From an uncultured Clostridia bacterium (GTDB lineage: Bacteria > Bacillota > Clostridia > Christensenellales > Borkfalkiaceae), in NCBI GenBank assembly GCA_947177825.1, contig CAMWWA010000005.1, positions 1 through 19,095 of the forward strand: a stretch of 19,095 bases of DNA, given 5' to 3'. Positions 7,869 through 15,723 of the stretch are shown one piece after another. The notes beneath the pieces are model-generated. The model was not told the origin of the DNA. It searched no databases and saw nothing but the letters and a program-made list of their open reading frames with translations. The position numbers and the translations under genes were made by a program. Every line of letters begins with the position of its first letter. Position 1 is the first letter of the stretch.

Positions 7869-10379
7869 TTACTTTTGCTTTTTGCCATTTTTCTTTGAAG
7901 CGCCGCTCTTTTCTTCAACCTCGGAATAAACCGCGTCGATATCGCCCTTATCCTTGGGCTTGATTATAAGCAGAACGATTAGCGCAACCAGGCACGCGCC
8001 TGCAACCGAAAGAAGAACTATGGATGTCACGTTGTTTTCCACCCAGTCGCTTTCGCCCTTGAGCGCCGTGGTCTGCACCGAAGCCGCAACCGTTGCGTAA
8101 TTCTTACTCTGCAATTGCGAACGCTTGTCGGTGAGCGTAAGCTCTACCACGTAGAAATCTTCTACGGACTGCGGCGTGAACGATATGGAAGAAGCGTTCC
8201 AGTTGAGCGCCTTGAAGTCCTCGTAATTTTCGTCCGTTTCCAGAAGCTCGGAAGAAGCCTTTACCGTAGTGAAATACTTGCGCGTGTTTTCAAGCTTTAC
8301 ACCGTTATTTTCAAACTCGTTTGCAAACAGCTTGCCGATAGCTTCCTTGAATTCGTTATAGCCGATGGTGATGCCCGTGTCGGTATAGAACGCGCTTCTG
8401 TCAAAGACGTACAGCTTGTACTGCGAGGTGTAAGTGCCGCTTACTCCCTTTATGGTGAACGATACGCCGCTGTAGGTCGTGTCAACGTAGGCAAGCGACA
8501 GACTTTCGGGGTCTTCCGCGGTCGCCTCCTTGTACGCAACGTCAAAGGTGAACGACGGCAACAGCGTTTCGAAATCTTCGTCCCAAACGTCGTTGGTCGT
8601 AATCTCCTTCCACACGATTTCGCCGTTATCGTCAGTCGGGTATCTCATGGGATTGCCGAAAGAATCGGTGACGAACAGCTTGAACTTGTAGGTGACGTCC
8701 GCGTCGCTTAAATCTATTGCAAGCTGGTTGGGCTCGAGCGAGGTGTTGGAGCCCGTCGTCTTACCCTTGTAGTACAGCGAATATTTGTAGTCGCGGCAGT
8801 TGAAATAGTCGTCGACAAATTCGTATTCGATTGCGGGAAGATAGAACTTGCCGCCGCCCGCATACAGCTTGCCGTCCTCGAGCTCCGCGATAGCCTCGTC
8901 GATTTTCTGCTGGTAAGCCTGCTCGAATGCCTTTATCGTATTCTTGTAATCGTCTTCGTTGACGTCGTCCTTTCCAGCAAAGGTTACGCCGGGCTTGTCG
9001 TCGATAAGCTTAAGGAAGTTGGAAGTGCCTTCCGCGTTCTTGACTTCGTAGATATTTACAAGCGCTTCGTCCTTGGCGTACCAGTCGACGAATACCACGT
9101 CCTTCTGCGCGTTGGAGCCCGAAACGTCCGAAATTTCGTAATAGAGCTTAACGAGCCCGTAAACGTTGCCGCCTTCCAGAAGGTCGGAGGGAATGAACGT
9201 GTTGGAATCTCTTATAATTCTTGCATTGCTCGACGAGGTTATCTGAATGAAGGGATTGACGTTTGCAACCTCGTCCTTATCCTCTTCCTTATTCTCGCCC
9301 TCTTCGCCTTCGGACGAATCGCTTTCGTCCTCGTCGGAGTATTCTATTTTGTCGTAGTTGAATTTATCGGAAGCGTACTGCTTGCCGGTTAAAACGTAGT
9401 AATAAGCCGTGGAACGGGGCGACGAAGCAAGCACGTCGATTACCCTGTATTTAAGCCCTATCGCCTTGCCGTATTCGAGATAGGAAGGCGTTTCGCTGAA
9501 GCAGATTACGGGCGCCGCGGTGTCCTTAATCTTATAGTCGTCACCCTGCCTGTGCATTTCGAACGACTGTCCGTTGATATCGTAAAGCACCATTTCCGCG
9601 CTCTTTTCCGCCGCGTTGTCCTCGAACTCCGCACTGAAGGTCAAAGGGGTTACGGCAGTATCGCCCGACGAAACGTAGGTTGCAAAGTACTGATAAACGT
9701 TCTTGAAGCAGACCTTGCCGCCCTCCGCCGTCGTTGCGGGGGTACCGTTGATTGCCAGCTGGTAGTCGCCGCTTTCGTATGCGTCAAAGCTTATTTTGAT
9801 TCTTTCGGTTGCGGTGAACGCGCCGTCCGCGACAACCTCTTCAATCTTGCCGTCCTTCTCTTCGAGCGACTGCGCAACGCTTATTTTAACCTTGCCCTCC
9901 TCCGCAGGGGTGAAGATAAGGTAATTTTCGCTCTTCTTGTCCTCGGTGAGAACGTACTGCTGCGACTGGAATTTGATTATGAATTTCTTGAACGAAGTGT
10001 TTTCGAACGACAGCTCCATAGAAAAAGTATGGTCCGCAACGTCCGTGCTCGTGTAATTGCCGTCGTCGTTCTTGTTGCCCGTCTTCCATGCGTACGCAAG
10101 ATTCTGACGGTAGGAAACGGTCTGGTCCTCGCCTATCTGGAAGAGAGTATAGCGGTGGGCGTTTTCGTCGCCCTCCACCGTCTTTTCCTCGGTGCAGGTT
10201 ATGCCCGCGCCCCTAATCGAGGTGTAGAAAACGGTATTGCCGTCAAGCTCCACGTAGCGGTCCGCCGCGTAAACGGGGGACGAATAGCCCGTCAAAACGA
10301 GCACAGCCGCCGACAGTGCAACTATCAGCGCGATTAAAAGCGATAAAAAACCTGCTTTAAGTCTTTTTTGTTTTTCCAT
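7869..10379 (-). CDS. Large secreted, membrane-anchored surface protein of unknown function
   Basis: I do not recognise the family. From the chosen start the protein has 836 residues. A basic N-terminus (MEKQKRLKAG) leads into a hydrophobic segment at about 11-31, with a likely signal-peptidase site after VYA at 36-38. The long extracellular part has alternating strand-like segments. One region resembles the start of a bacterial Ig-like domain (TAPVICF, then EYGKAIGLKYRV). A very acidic linker rich in Asp, Glu and Ser lies near 345-370. A transmembrane helix at about 786-806 is followed by a 30-residue charged, Lys-rich cytoplasmic tail, so the anchor is a C-terminal helix; no LPXTG motif was seen. 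The frame opens at 10418, but that codon sits at the predicted transcription start, whereas the ATG at 10379 has AGGG 10 nt upstream. It is monocistronic. An adhesive or scaffolding surface role is only a guess. Confidence 0.85.
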   Translation of the reverse strand: MEKQKRLKAGFLSLLIALIVALSAAVLVLTGYSSPVYAADRYVELDGNTVFYTSIRGAGITCTEEKTVEGDENAHRYTLFQIGEDQTVSYRQNLAYAWKTGNKNDDGNYTSTDVADHTFSMELSFENTSFKKFIIKFQSQQYVLTEDKKSENYLIFTPAEEGKVKISVAQSLEEKDGKIEEVVADGAFTATERIKISFDAYESGDYQLAINGTPATTAEGGKVCFKNVYQYFATYVSSGDTAVTPLTFSAEFEDNAAEKSAEMVLYDINGQSFEMHRQGDDYKIKDTAAPVICFSETPSYLEYGKAIGLKYRVIDVLASSPRSTAYYYVLTGKQYASDKFNYDKIEYSDEDESDSSEGEEGENKEEDKDEVANVNPFIQITSSSNARIIRDSNTFIPSDLLEGGNVYGLVKLYYEISDVSGSNAQKDVVFVDWYAKDEALVNIYEVKNAEGTSNFLKLIDDKPGVTFAGKDDVNEDDYKNTIKAFEQAYQQKIDEAIAELEDGKLYAGGGKFYLPAIEYEFVDDYFNCRDYKYSLYYKGKTTGSNTSLEPNQLAIDLSDADVTYKFKLFVTDSFGNPMRYPTDDNGEIVWKEITTNDVWDEDFETLLPSFTFDVAYKEATAEDPESLSLAYVDTTYSGVSFTIKGVSGTYTSQYKLYVFDRSAFYTDTGITIGYNEFKEAIGKLFANEFENNGVKLENTRKYFTTVKASSELLETDENYEDFKALNWNASSISFTPQSVEDFYVVELTLTDKRSQLQSKNYATVAASVQTTALKGESDWVENNVTSIVLLSVAGACLVALIVLLIIKPKDKGDIDAVYSEVEEKSGASKKNGKKQK

Positions 10380-10422
10380 ATAATATAAGCCCTGTTCCCA
10401 GAAATTTCCGTATAACAAATTG

Positions 10423-10452
10423 ATTTTACTATAAAAGCCGCGTCCTTGTCAA
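10423..10452 (-). promoter_or_regulatory. Promoter of the surface-protein gene
   Basis: A consensus TTGACA (10452-10447), an 18-bp spacer and TAAAAT (10428-10423, five of six matches) place transcription near 10416, 37 nt before the ATG at 10379. The -35 begins about 27 bp past the pseudouridine synthase stop. No terminator lies between them, so read-through from that operon is possible. Confidence 0.75.
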
Positions 10453-10478
10453 TAACTTTCGCTCCGCGGAAGCATATT

Positions 10479-11168
10479 TTATACTTCGATATTGAAGTTT
10501 TTCCACACGCCCTCTTCCTTGGGCGGCTCGATTTCGAAACGCATCTTTTCGCCCGTGACGGGGTGAGTCAGCCGCAGCGAATATGCCCACAGCGCAAGCT
10601 TGCCCTTAACCGCCTTTTCGCCGCCGTAGCGCATATCGCCGTAAAGCGGACAGTTTATGGAAGCCATCTGCACGCGTATCTGGTGCGTTCTGCCCGTGTG
10701 CAGCTTGATTTCCGCAAGCGACAGACCGCCGTGCTCTTCCTTGATTTCGTAGTCCAGCGCGGCAAACTTTGCGCCCTCCTCGGTCTGCGTGCACACGTAA
10801 ACGGTGTTGTTGACCGAGCTCTTCCTTAAATAGTTTTCAAGCGTCGCCTGCTTTCTGGAAGGCACGCCGCACAGCACCGCAAGATAGCGCTTTTCAAAGC
10901 CGCCGTTTTTCATCTGCTCCGAAAGCCGCGCCGCACCCTTGGAGGTCTTGGCGAAAACCATTACGCCGCCCGTCGGTCTGTCCAGCCTGTGCACGAGCCC
11001 CAAAAAGACGTTGCCCGGCTTGTTGTACGTGACTTTCAGATACCGCTTTATGCAGTCGAAAAGATTGTCGTCGCCGCTCTCGTCGGGACAGCAAGCCACG
11101 TTCTGCGGCTTTAAAACGACGATTATGTGATTGTCTTCGTGCAAAATTATTAAGTCTTTTTCGTCCAT
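10479..11168 (-). CDS. RluA-family RNA pseudouridine synthase
   Basis: The 229-residue enzyme should isomerise uridine to pseudouridine in rRNA or tRNA. Motif II, HRLDRPTGG at 60-68, carries the catalytic aspartate Asp63. GRTHQIRVQM and the following CPLYGDMRYGG are the conserved RluA blocks in the C-terminal half. There is no N-terminal S4 RNA-binding domain, so this is the short form, unlike RluC or RluD; the exact target cannot be assigned. The ATG at 11168 is preceded by AAAAGGA at 7 nt. The gene starts 13 bp after the methyltransferase stop and is very likely cotranscribed with it, making a small RNA-modification operon. Confidence 0.93.
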   Translation of the reverse strand: MDEKDLIILHEDNHIIVVLKPQNVACCPDESGDDNLFDCIKRYLKVTYNKPGNVFLGLVHRLDRPTGGVMVFAKTSKGAARLSEQMKNGGFEKRYLAVLCGVPSRKQATLENYLRKSSVNNTVYVCTQTEEGAKFAALDYEIKEEHGGLSLAEIKLHTGRTHQIRVQMASINCPLYGDMRYGGEKAVKGKLALWAYSLRLTHPVTGEKMRFEIEPPKEEGVWKNFNIEV

Positions 11169-11181
11169 AATAAATTCCTTT

Positions 11182-12057
11182 TTATTTACCGCCGACGAAC
11201 ATTCCGCTGCAACCGCAGGGTAAACAAATGCCTTCGTCCGTGGGTAAGCCTACCTCGTAGGCGTCGTAAGTTCCCGTTCTGCCCTTTAAGGTCAGCGACA
11301 GAATATTTTTTATAACGGTGGGCTGCAAGCCCGTGGTGTAGCTGTTGATGAGCACGAAAAGCGGATTGTCGGCAAGCACTTCCGTACACGAAAGCACGAA
11401 GTCGTATAAGCTGTCCTCTATCTTCCACGTTTCGCCGCCCGGCCCCCTGCCGTAGCTGGGCGGGTCCATAATTATTGCGTCGTACCTGTTGCCCCTGCGG
11501 ATTTCGCGCTTTACGAATTTGGCGCAATCGTCTATTATGTAGCGTATGCCGCTGTTTACGCCCGAAAGCCGCGCGTTTTCGCCGGCGCGCTCCACCATAC
11601 CCTTAGCGGCGTCCACGTGCACCACCTCCGCGCCCGACTTTGCGCAGGCGACGGTCGCGCCGCCCGTGTAGGCGAACAGATTTAAAACCTTGATTTGCCT
11701 GTCGGGATTTTCAGTCTTTGCGCCCTCTATCAAAGCGCGCATCTTATCCCAGTTGACGGCCTGTTCGGGAAACAGCCCAGTGTGCTTGAAGCCCATCGGC
11801 TTGACCGAAAAGGTCAAATCTTTATAGTTGACGTTCCACTGTTGCGGGAAAGATTTTTTTACTTCCCAACCGCCGCCGCCCTTTTCGCTGCGGTGATAGA
11901 CGGCGTTTATTCCGAGATGGGAATAAAGGTCGGTCTGAGCGTGCCAGATGACCTGGGGGTCGGGACGCAATAAAGTCACGTTTCCCCATTTTTCCAGCTT
12001 CATTCCGTCGCCCGTGGCGATTATGCGGTAATCCTTCCAGCAATCGGCTAATCTCAT
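11182..12057 (-). CDS. Class I SAM-dependent methyltransferase, COG1092/RlmI-like
   Basis: The Rossmann-fold methyltransferase has 291 residues from the ATG at 12057. The SAM-binding motif I is LNLFAYTGG (125-133), and the acidic residue at the end of strand 2 is Asp149 in VVHVDAAKGM. The catalytic motif is DPPSYGRG (198-205). Members of COG1092 such as RlmI methylate cytosine in 23S rRNA, and the DPPSYG motif and overall pattern fit this group. The protein is about 100 residues shorter than RlmI and shows no PUA domain, so the substrate is uncertain. A GTG at 12063 could add two residues, but it lies only 2 bp from the -10 box. No ribosome binding site precedes either codon, so a leaderless mRNA starting at or near the ATG is predicted. 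It leads an operon with the pseudouridine synthase. Confidence 0.88.
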   Translation of the reverse strand: MRLADCWKDYRIIATGDGMKLEKWGNVTLLRPDPQVIWHAQTDLYSHLGINAVYHRSEKGGGGWEVKKSFPQQWNVNYKDLTFSVKPMGFKHTGLFPEQAVNWDKMRALIEGAKTENPDRQIKVLNLFAYTGGATVACAKSGAEVVHVDAAKGMVERAGENARLSGVNSGIRYIIDDCAKFVKREIRRGNRYDAIIMDPPSYGRGPGGETWKIEDSLYDFVLSCTEVLADNPLFVLINSYTTGLQPTVIKNILSLTLKGRTGTYDAYEVGLPTDEGICLPCGCSGMFVGGK

Positions 12058-12064
12058 ATTCACA

Positions 12065-12093
12065 ATTATAAAATAAACGGCGTGAAAAGTAAA
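12065..12093 (-). promoter_or_regulatory. Promoter giving a leaderless methyltransferase mRNA
   Basis: TTTACT (12093-12088), 17 bp, TATAAT (12070-12065). The last base of the -10 is 7 bp from the A of the ATG at 12057, so the transcript should begin at or within a few bases of the start codon. No Shine-Dalgarno sequence fits in between. The -35 hexamer is the same as that of secA. Confidence 0.7.
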
Positions 12094-12109
12094 GCAAAAG
12101 CGGGCAACG

Positions 12110-12144
12110 AAAAAAGCGCGGGCGGCAATTTTTGCCGCCCGCGC
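12110..12144 (-). terminator. Strong intrinsic terminator closing the phage module
   Basis: A perfect 13-bp GC-rich stem, GCGCGGGCGGCAA with TTGCCGCCCGCGC, has a 3-nt loop and is followed on the minus strand by six T residues. It lies 9 bp past the last phage stop codon and about 17 bp before the methyltransferase -35, so it insulates the host operon from phage transcription. Confidence 0.92.
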
Positions 12145-12153
12145 TCCGCCTTT

Positions 12154-12651
12154 TTAATTGGTGAACGTGTAAAGATAATCGAACAACAGATTGTAGTACG
12201 TGCCCAGATAATTCTGCGCGACCTTGTCCGCCTTCAAAAGTTCCAACCGCTCGTCGGGGTCCTCGATAGTCATATAGTAATCCCTGACCTCGATATACCT
12301 TTCCAGATAGGAAAGCTCGTAGTCGACGAGATACGCCGAGTTGTCGCTGCCGCTTCCGCCCGTTTCGTCAGGTGCGGTCGGCTCCCTGAGCGACATATTG
12401 AATATGAGCTGCTCCCTGAGTATTTCCACCTGGTATTCGTACTCCGCGCTGAGCTGTTTGAAAATTCTTGTGTATATAGTCGAGTTTTCCACGCCGTTCG
12501 CATAGGTAAGCCGCTTGTGCTCGGCAAGCTCGGTCTGCATTTTGTGTTCCAGCTCGTTCTTCTTCTGCTGTGCCGTGCGCAAAAGCTTAAGCTGGACGGT
12601 TTCCAGCTTTTCCGCCTCCTCCGCGCTTATGTCTATAATGTCGAAAGTCAT
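12154..12651 (-). CDS. Phage coiled-coil protein of unknown function, last gene of the module
   Basis: The 165-residue protein is almost entirely helical. A long amphipathic coiled coil (about 10-85) is rich in Glu, Lys, Gln and Leu. A short flexible Gly/Ser/Pro linker (about 90-103) follows, then a Tyr-rich helical C-terminus ending YLYTFTN. No catalytic motif is seen. The frame is open from 12666, but the ATG at 12651 is preceded by GGGAGGT at 6 nt and overlaps the TGA of the preceding gene as ATGA, so translation is coupled. Its place after the propeller gene suggests a virion or tail accessory role, for example an internal or needle-like protein, but nothing in the sequence proves this. 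Confidence 0.8.
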   Translation of the reverse strand: MTFDIIDISAEEAEKLETVQLKLLRTAQQKKNELEHKMQTELAEHKRLTYANGVENSTIYTRIFKQLSAEYEYQVEILREQLIFNMSLREPTAPDETGGSGSDNSAYLVDYELSYLERYIEVRDYYMTIEDPDERLELLKADKVAQNYLGTYYNLLFDYLYTFTN

Positions 12652-13928
12652 TTGCGCACCTCCCATTCGGCGGCAAGGCGGCTCACCGTGCCCGTGCCCC
12701 TTACGCTGAAAGTAAAGTTGACGCCCACCTCGCCTACGTAGGTTCTACCGTGGCGGTTGACCGTGCGCGTGCGCCCGTCGCATTCGATTAACACTTCCGA
12801 ATCGCCTTCGCCCTCCAGCGTGACGTATTTAAGCGTTTTGGTTGCCGCCGTACCCAGGTCGATATTGCGTGATATCCACACGCGGTTTTCATCCTCGAGC
12901 CCCGCGCAAAGAAGGCTTATGGTAGTGCCGTTGTCGCCTGCAAGACAGTATAACGTGTCGTCGGTGCAGAACAGCATATCGCCGCCCTTTGCAAAGGTTA
13001 CGGTTGCGCCCGTCTGCGTGTCGTACTCCAGAAAGCAGCGCACTCCGCCTTCGGTGCAGGTTATGTATATGTACCTGTTTTTAAACGCCGCCGTCCTTTC
13101 GAAAGAGTAGTTCCTGCCGCACGTATCCACCTCCACGTTCGAAACGGACGAGCCGTCGTAAACGTGCAGACCGTCCTCCGTACACAGCCAGAGTTTGCCG
13201 CCGACCACGACGGCGGTCTTGTCCCTTACCTCGGGCAGAAACGTACTGCCGTACTGGACCAGACGGAAATGGCGCGCGTCGGCAAGGGCGTTAAATACGG
13301 TGAGCGCCCTCTCCCTGACAACGACCAGCTTTTCGCCAAGCTCGACTATGCACAGCGCCTTGCCGCCCTTGGGGTTCAAGCGCAGATGACCGCCCGAGTC
13401 GATTGCAAGCGACCAGTCGAGTATGGAAAAGCTCGACCACCTTATAATGTACGGGTCTTCCTTGTCCACGGCGAATATTCTGCCGCAATGATAGGTGCCG
13501 CCCGTAACCTTGTAAGGCAGTATGTGGTTTGCTACCGTCGCACCCCTGAACAGCGCCAGCTTCAGGCCGCCGATTACCGCGTAGGCAGGTTCGCCCTCGT
13601 CAATGCAGGTTATCACGAAAGGCGGATTGGGATTTACCATTGCAGCCGTCGTAAGCTTGGTGTACTGGTCGGTATTCCACCGCGCCACCTGTCCGCCCTT
13701 GGTTATCATCGCCATGAAACCGAGCACCGAAAAATACTCCGCGTGGACCAGATTTGCAATGCGCGCGACGGGCTCCACCGTCACGGGATACAGTCCCGGT
13801 TCCAGCCCCTTTCCGGTCTGCCTATAACCGAAACGCTCCCTGCAAAAATTTTCGCCGCCGCCTATGAGCACGGTCGTCTGCGCCGCGGTATTCAGCCCGT
13901 TTAACGAATAACGGGCGCGCGCTTTCAT
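12648..13928 (-). CDS. Phage beta-propeller-like protein, tail hub/nozzle or DNA-stabilisation candidate
   Basis: The 426-residue protein shows repeated short strand units of the propeller type. One block reads YIIRWSSFSILDWS with GGHLRLNPKGG soon after; others are KLWLCTEDGLHVYDGSS and NRYIYITCTEGG. In P22, gp10 (packaged-DNA stabilisation) and in T7, gp12 (nozzle) are beta-propellers that close the short tail. Gene position after portal, capsid and connector matches this role, which is an inference from pattern and context. A GTG at 13934 lies inside the ribosome binding site, so the ATG at 13928, with AGGAGGT 4 nt upstream, is the likely start. It overlaps the TGA of the connector gene as ATGA. 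A Gly-rich C-terminal sheet (EVGVNFTFSVRGTG) ends the protein. Confidence 0.72.
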   Translation of the reverse strand: MKARARYSLNGLNTAAQTTVLIGGGENFCRERFGYRQTGKGLEPGLYPVTVEPVARIANLVHAEYFSVLGFMAMITKGGQVARWNTDQYTKLTTAAMVNPNPPFVITCIDEGEPAYAVIGGLKLALFRGATVANHILPYKVTGGTYHCGRIFAVDKEDPYIIRWSSFSILDWSLAIDSGGHLRLNPKGGKALCIVELGEKLVVVRERALTVFNALADARHFRLVQYGSTFLPEVRDKTAVVVGGKLWLCTEDGLHVYDGSSVSNVEVDTCGRNYSFERTAAFKNRYIYITCTEGGVRCFLEYDTQTGATVTFAKGGDMLFCTDDTLYCLAGDNGTTISLLCAGLEDENRVWISRNIDLGTAATKTLKYVTLEGEGDSEVLIECDGRTRTVNRHGRTYVGEVGVNFTFSVRGTGTVSRLAAEWEVRK

Positions 13929-14554
13929 ATCCACCTCCTCGGCGGAATGCGGTCCTTTACGGAGCTGCGCGCAAGCAGATTTTCAATCTCGTTGCGGTAC
14001 TTGCTCTCCCACGCGGAATAGCCCGTACCGTCGCCCGCAACCAGGAAATATTCCGCCGCCATACCGTACTCAACAAGCCGCGCGCCGACGGCAAAAACGG
14101 GGTAGAAAAACTCGTCGTCCTCACCCAGAACGGGCGGCGCGTATTCGTAGGAAACGGTTATCTTTTTCGCCTTGGTATGCAAATAGTTGGGGTATATGTG
14201 CCATTCAACGGGGTTTTGCGCCTCGGTTACGCGGTTAATCTTCAACGGAGCCTTTAAAAAATCCGCAAACGCGTACACCCCGTTTTCGCTGCTCATTTCC
14301 TCCTCGGTATCCAGGGGAAAGTAGCCGCGCGCAAGCTCGTCTAAAACGGCGTTGAGGTAGGTTAAAAAAGCGCGTTTAAGGCGCTTCACCTCCTCGGAAA
14401 GTACGGGCGTTTCAACCGCGGTCTGTCCGCCGTCCTCACCGTACACTTCCCCCTGCGCCGTGCCGTCCGCGGCTGCCGCCGACTCTATAAGGTCGGCGGC
14501 GTCGCTTCTGCCTACAAGGCGCATTGTACTGCATATAACGTCTATAACTTTCAT
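13925..14554 (-). CDS. Phage head-tail connector/adaptor-like protein
   Basis: The 209-residue protein has an N-terminal helix (MKVIDVICSTMRLVG), an acidic low-complexity stretch near 25-50, and a helix that begins VKRLKRAFLTYLNAVLDELA. Strands include VEWHIYPNYLH and KKITVSYEYAPP, and a final helix pair contains VEYGMAAEYFLV and YSAWESKYRNEIENLL. This final layout is typical of adaptor proteins that dock below the portal, with a Tyr/Trp helix that packs in the ring. Family assignment rests on this pattern and on the position right after the major capsid gene. The ATG has AAAGGAGG upstream, and the gap to the capsid stop is 17 bp. Confidence 0.75.
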   Translation of the reverse strand: MKVIDVICSTMRLVGRSDAADLIESAAAADGTAQGEVYGEDGGQTAVETPVLSEEVKRLKRAFLTYLNAVLDELARGYFPLDTEEEMSSENGVYAFADFLKAPLKINRVTEAQNPVEWHIYPNYLHTKAKKITVSYEYAPPVLGEDDEFFYPVFAVGARLVEYGMAAEYFLVAGDGTGYSAWESKYRNEIENLLARSSVKDRIPPRRWI

Positions 14555-14571
14555 TGCGCCTCCTTTATCCT

Positions 14572-15723
14572 TTAAGATTTATCGAGTATTACCGCACCCT
14601 GCGCGAAGGGCTTTTTGCAGATGAGCTCGGCGTACTTGACGAGCGTTGCGGAATACGCCGCCTTGCCCGCTACCTGCTTTAAAATTCTGCCGCCCTCGTC
14701 CTCCAGCCACGCCCAGTCGCACAGCTGGTTCAACACGAAGTCGTAGGTGTTGACGAAGTAAATTCTGTCGTCGGGGCAGAACTTGTCCGCATATACGGGC
14801 ACGTCGTTTATAACGATGCTCGAATAGCCAGCCGCAATTTCCGCGGTGTTGACAATTCTGCGCGAGGAGCTCATAAGCTTGGCAATCTGTTTCCTCACTT
14901 TGTGTGAGCAAAGAATCATATTCACCTTGCCGTCGCTGATTTCCTCCAGCCCGTCGATGACGTCGATAATGTCGCTCTCGGTGAGCGAAGCCGCGGCAAC
15001 GTGCTTGATAAAGGGCTTGAAATACGTCTCCTCGCTCTTGTTATAGCCGTACAGCTTTTCGCCGTCGAATATGCCCGAAAGACCGATAATTTCGTTGCCT
15101 TCCGCGCCGGCAATGCTTATCTTTTCGCCGCCCGCAAAGGTTATTTCCTTGCAGTCCTTATCCACGGTAATCTGACCGTTTTGCGTGTCCACGCCGGTTA
15201 TGGTGGCGTCGAAAGGCGAAGCCGTTCCCACCGTAACCTTCATGCCCTTGAAAAAGCTCTTTGCGCTGTTTACGTTAAGCACGAAGTCCGACTTTTTGGA
15301 AACGACGGTGCACAAAAGTCCGTTGCCGTCACCGTAGAGCATACGCGCGAAATTCGCCTTTGCGCCTGCAACCAGCCCTTCCATTTCGGCGTTCAGAAGG
15401 TTGACGAACGCGCCCGCGGCGTTGCCAGAAGCGCGCATAGCCTTGTCCGAAATTTCAATGGTGCCGTAAACGTTTTTAAGCGGCAGAGTCACTCCGTAAT
15501 ATCTGTTGGAACGGGGCGAGGGAAGCTCGCCGTCCTCCGCGCCCGCAACCACGCCCGACATACCGCCTTTTGCGATTGCAAGCTTAACGTCCTTGCCGAA
15601 AACGTTTTCGCCCGTCTTGGCTATGGCGTTGAAGAAGGGCGAAACCTCGCCGCTGAGCTGTGCGTTCACCGCGTCCAAATAGTAATCCTTTAACGCCGCG
15701 TCGGCGTTTGCAATAGTAATCAA
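14572..15723 (-). CDS. Phage major capsid protein, HK97-fold type, TTG start
   Basis: The 383-residue protein forms the phage head shell. The N-terminus MITIANADAALKDYYLDAV leads to a central region with GTIEISDKAMRASGN and a long helix beginning AEMEGLVAGAKANFARML. A YGDGNG turn and LSGIFDG follow, and VNMILCSHKVRKQIAKL and VYADKFCPDDRIYFVNTYDF are typical of HK97-type coat proteins of Firmicutes phages. There is no long N-terminal delta domain; a separate scaffold gene lies directly upstream, which is consistent. The first codon is TTG at 15723, immediately after the scaffold TGA, with AAGGAGG 8 nt upstream. The next in-frame Met is about 55 residues in, so the TTG is the credible start. 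Confidence 0.9.
   Translation of the reverse strand: MITIANADAALKDYYLDAVNAQLSGEVSPFFNAIAKTGENVFGKDVKLAIAKGGMSGVVAGAEDGELPSPRSNRYYGVTLPLKNVYGTIEISDKAMRASGNAAGAFVNLLNAEMEGLVAGAKANFARMLYGDGNGLLCTVVSKKSDFVLNVNSAKSFFKGMKVTVGTASPFDATITGVDTQNGQITVDKDCKEITFAGGEKISIAGAEGNEIIGLSGIFDGEKLYGYNKSEETYFKPFIKHVAAASLTESDIIDVIDGLEEISDGKVNMILCSHKVRKQIAKLMSSSRRIVNTAEIAAGYSSIVINDVPVYADKFCPDDRIYFVNTYDFVLNQLCDWAWLEDEGGRILKQVAGKAAYSATLVKYAELICKKPFAQGAVILDKS

Noticed and set aside
10380..10418. Longer N-terminus for the surface protein (13 extra residues)
   Set aside because: The codon at 10418 coincides with the predicted transcription start, and the ATG at 10379 has a ribosome binding site and begins a clean signal peptide.
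10453..10478. Terminator after the pseudouridine synthase gene
   Set aside because: The GCTTCCGCGGAGC stretch is only a short imperfect palindrome with no U-run.
12058..12063. GTG start for the methyltransferase
   Set aside because: It is only 2 bp from the -10 box, so it should lie upstream of the transcript; the ATG at 12057 fits better.
12055..12153. Attachment site at the phage-host junction
   Set aside because: No tRNA, no integrase and no visible duplicated core; the other end is outside the window, so none can be called.
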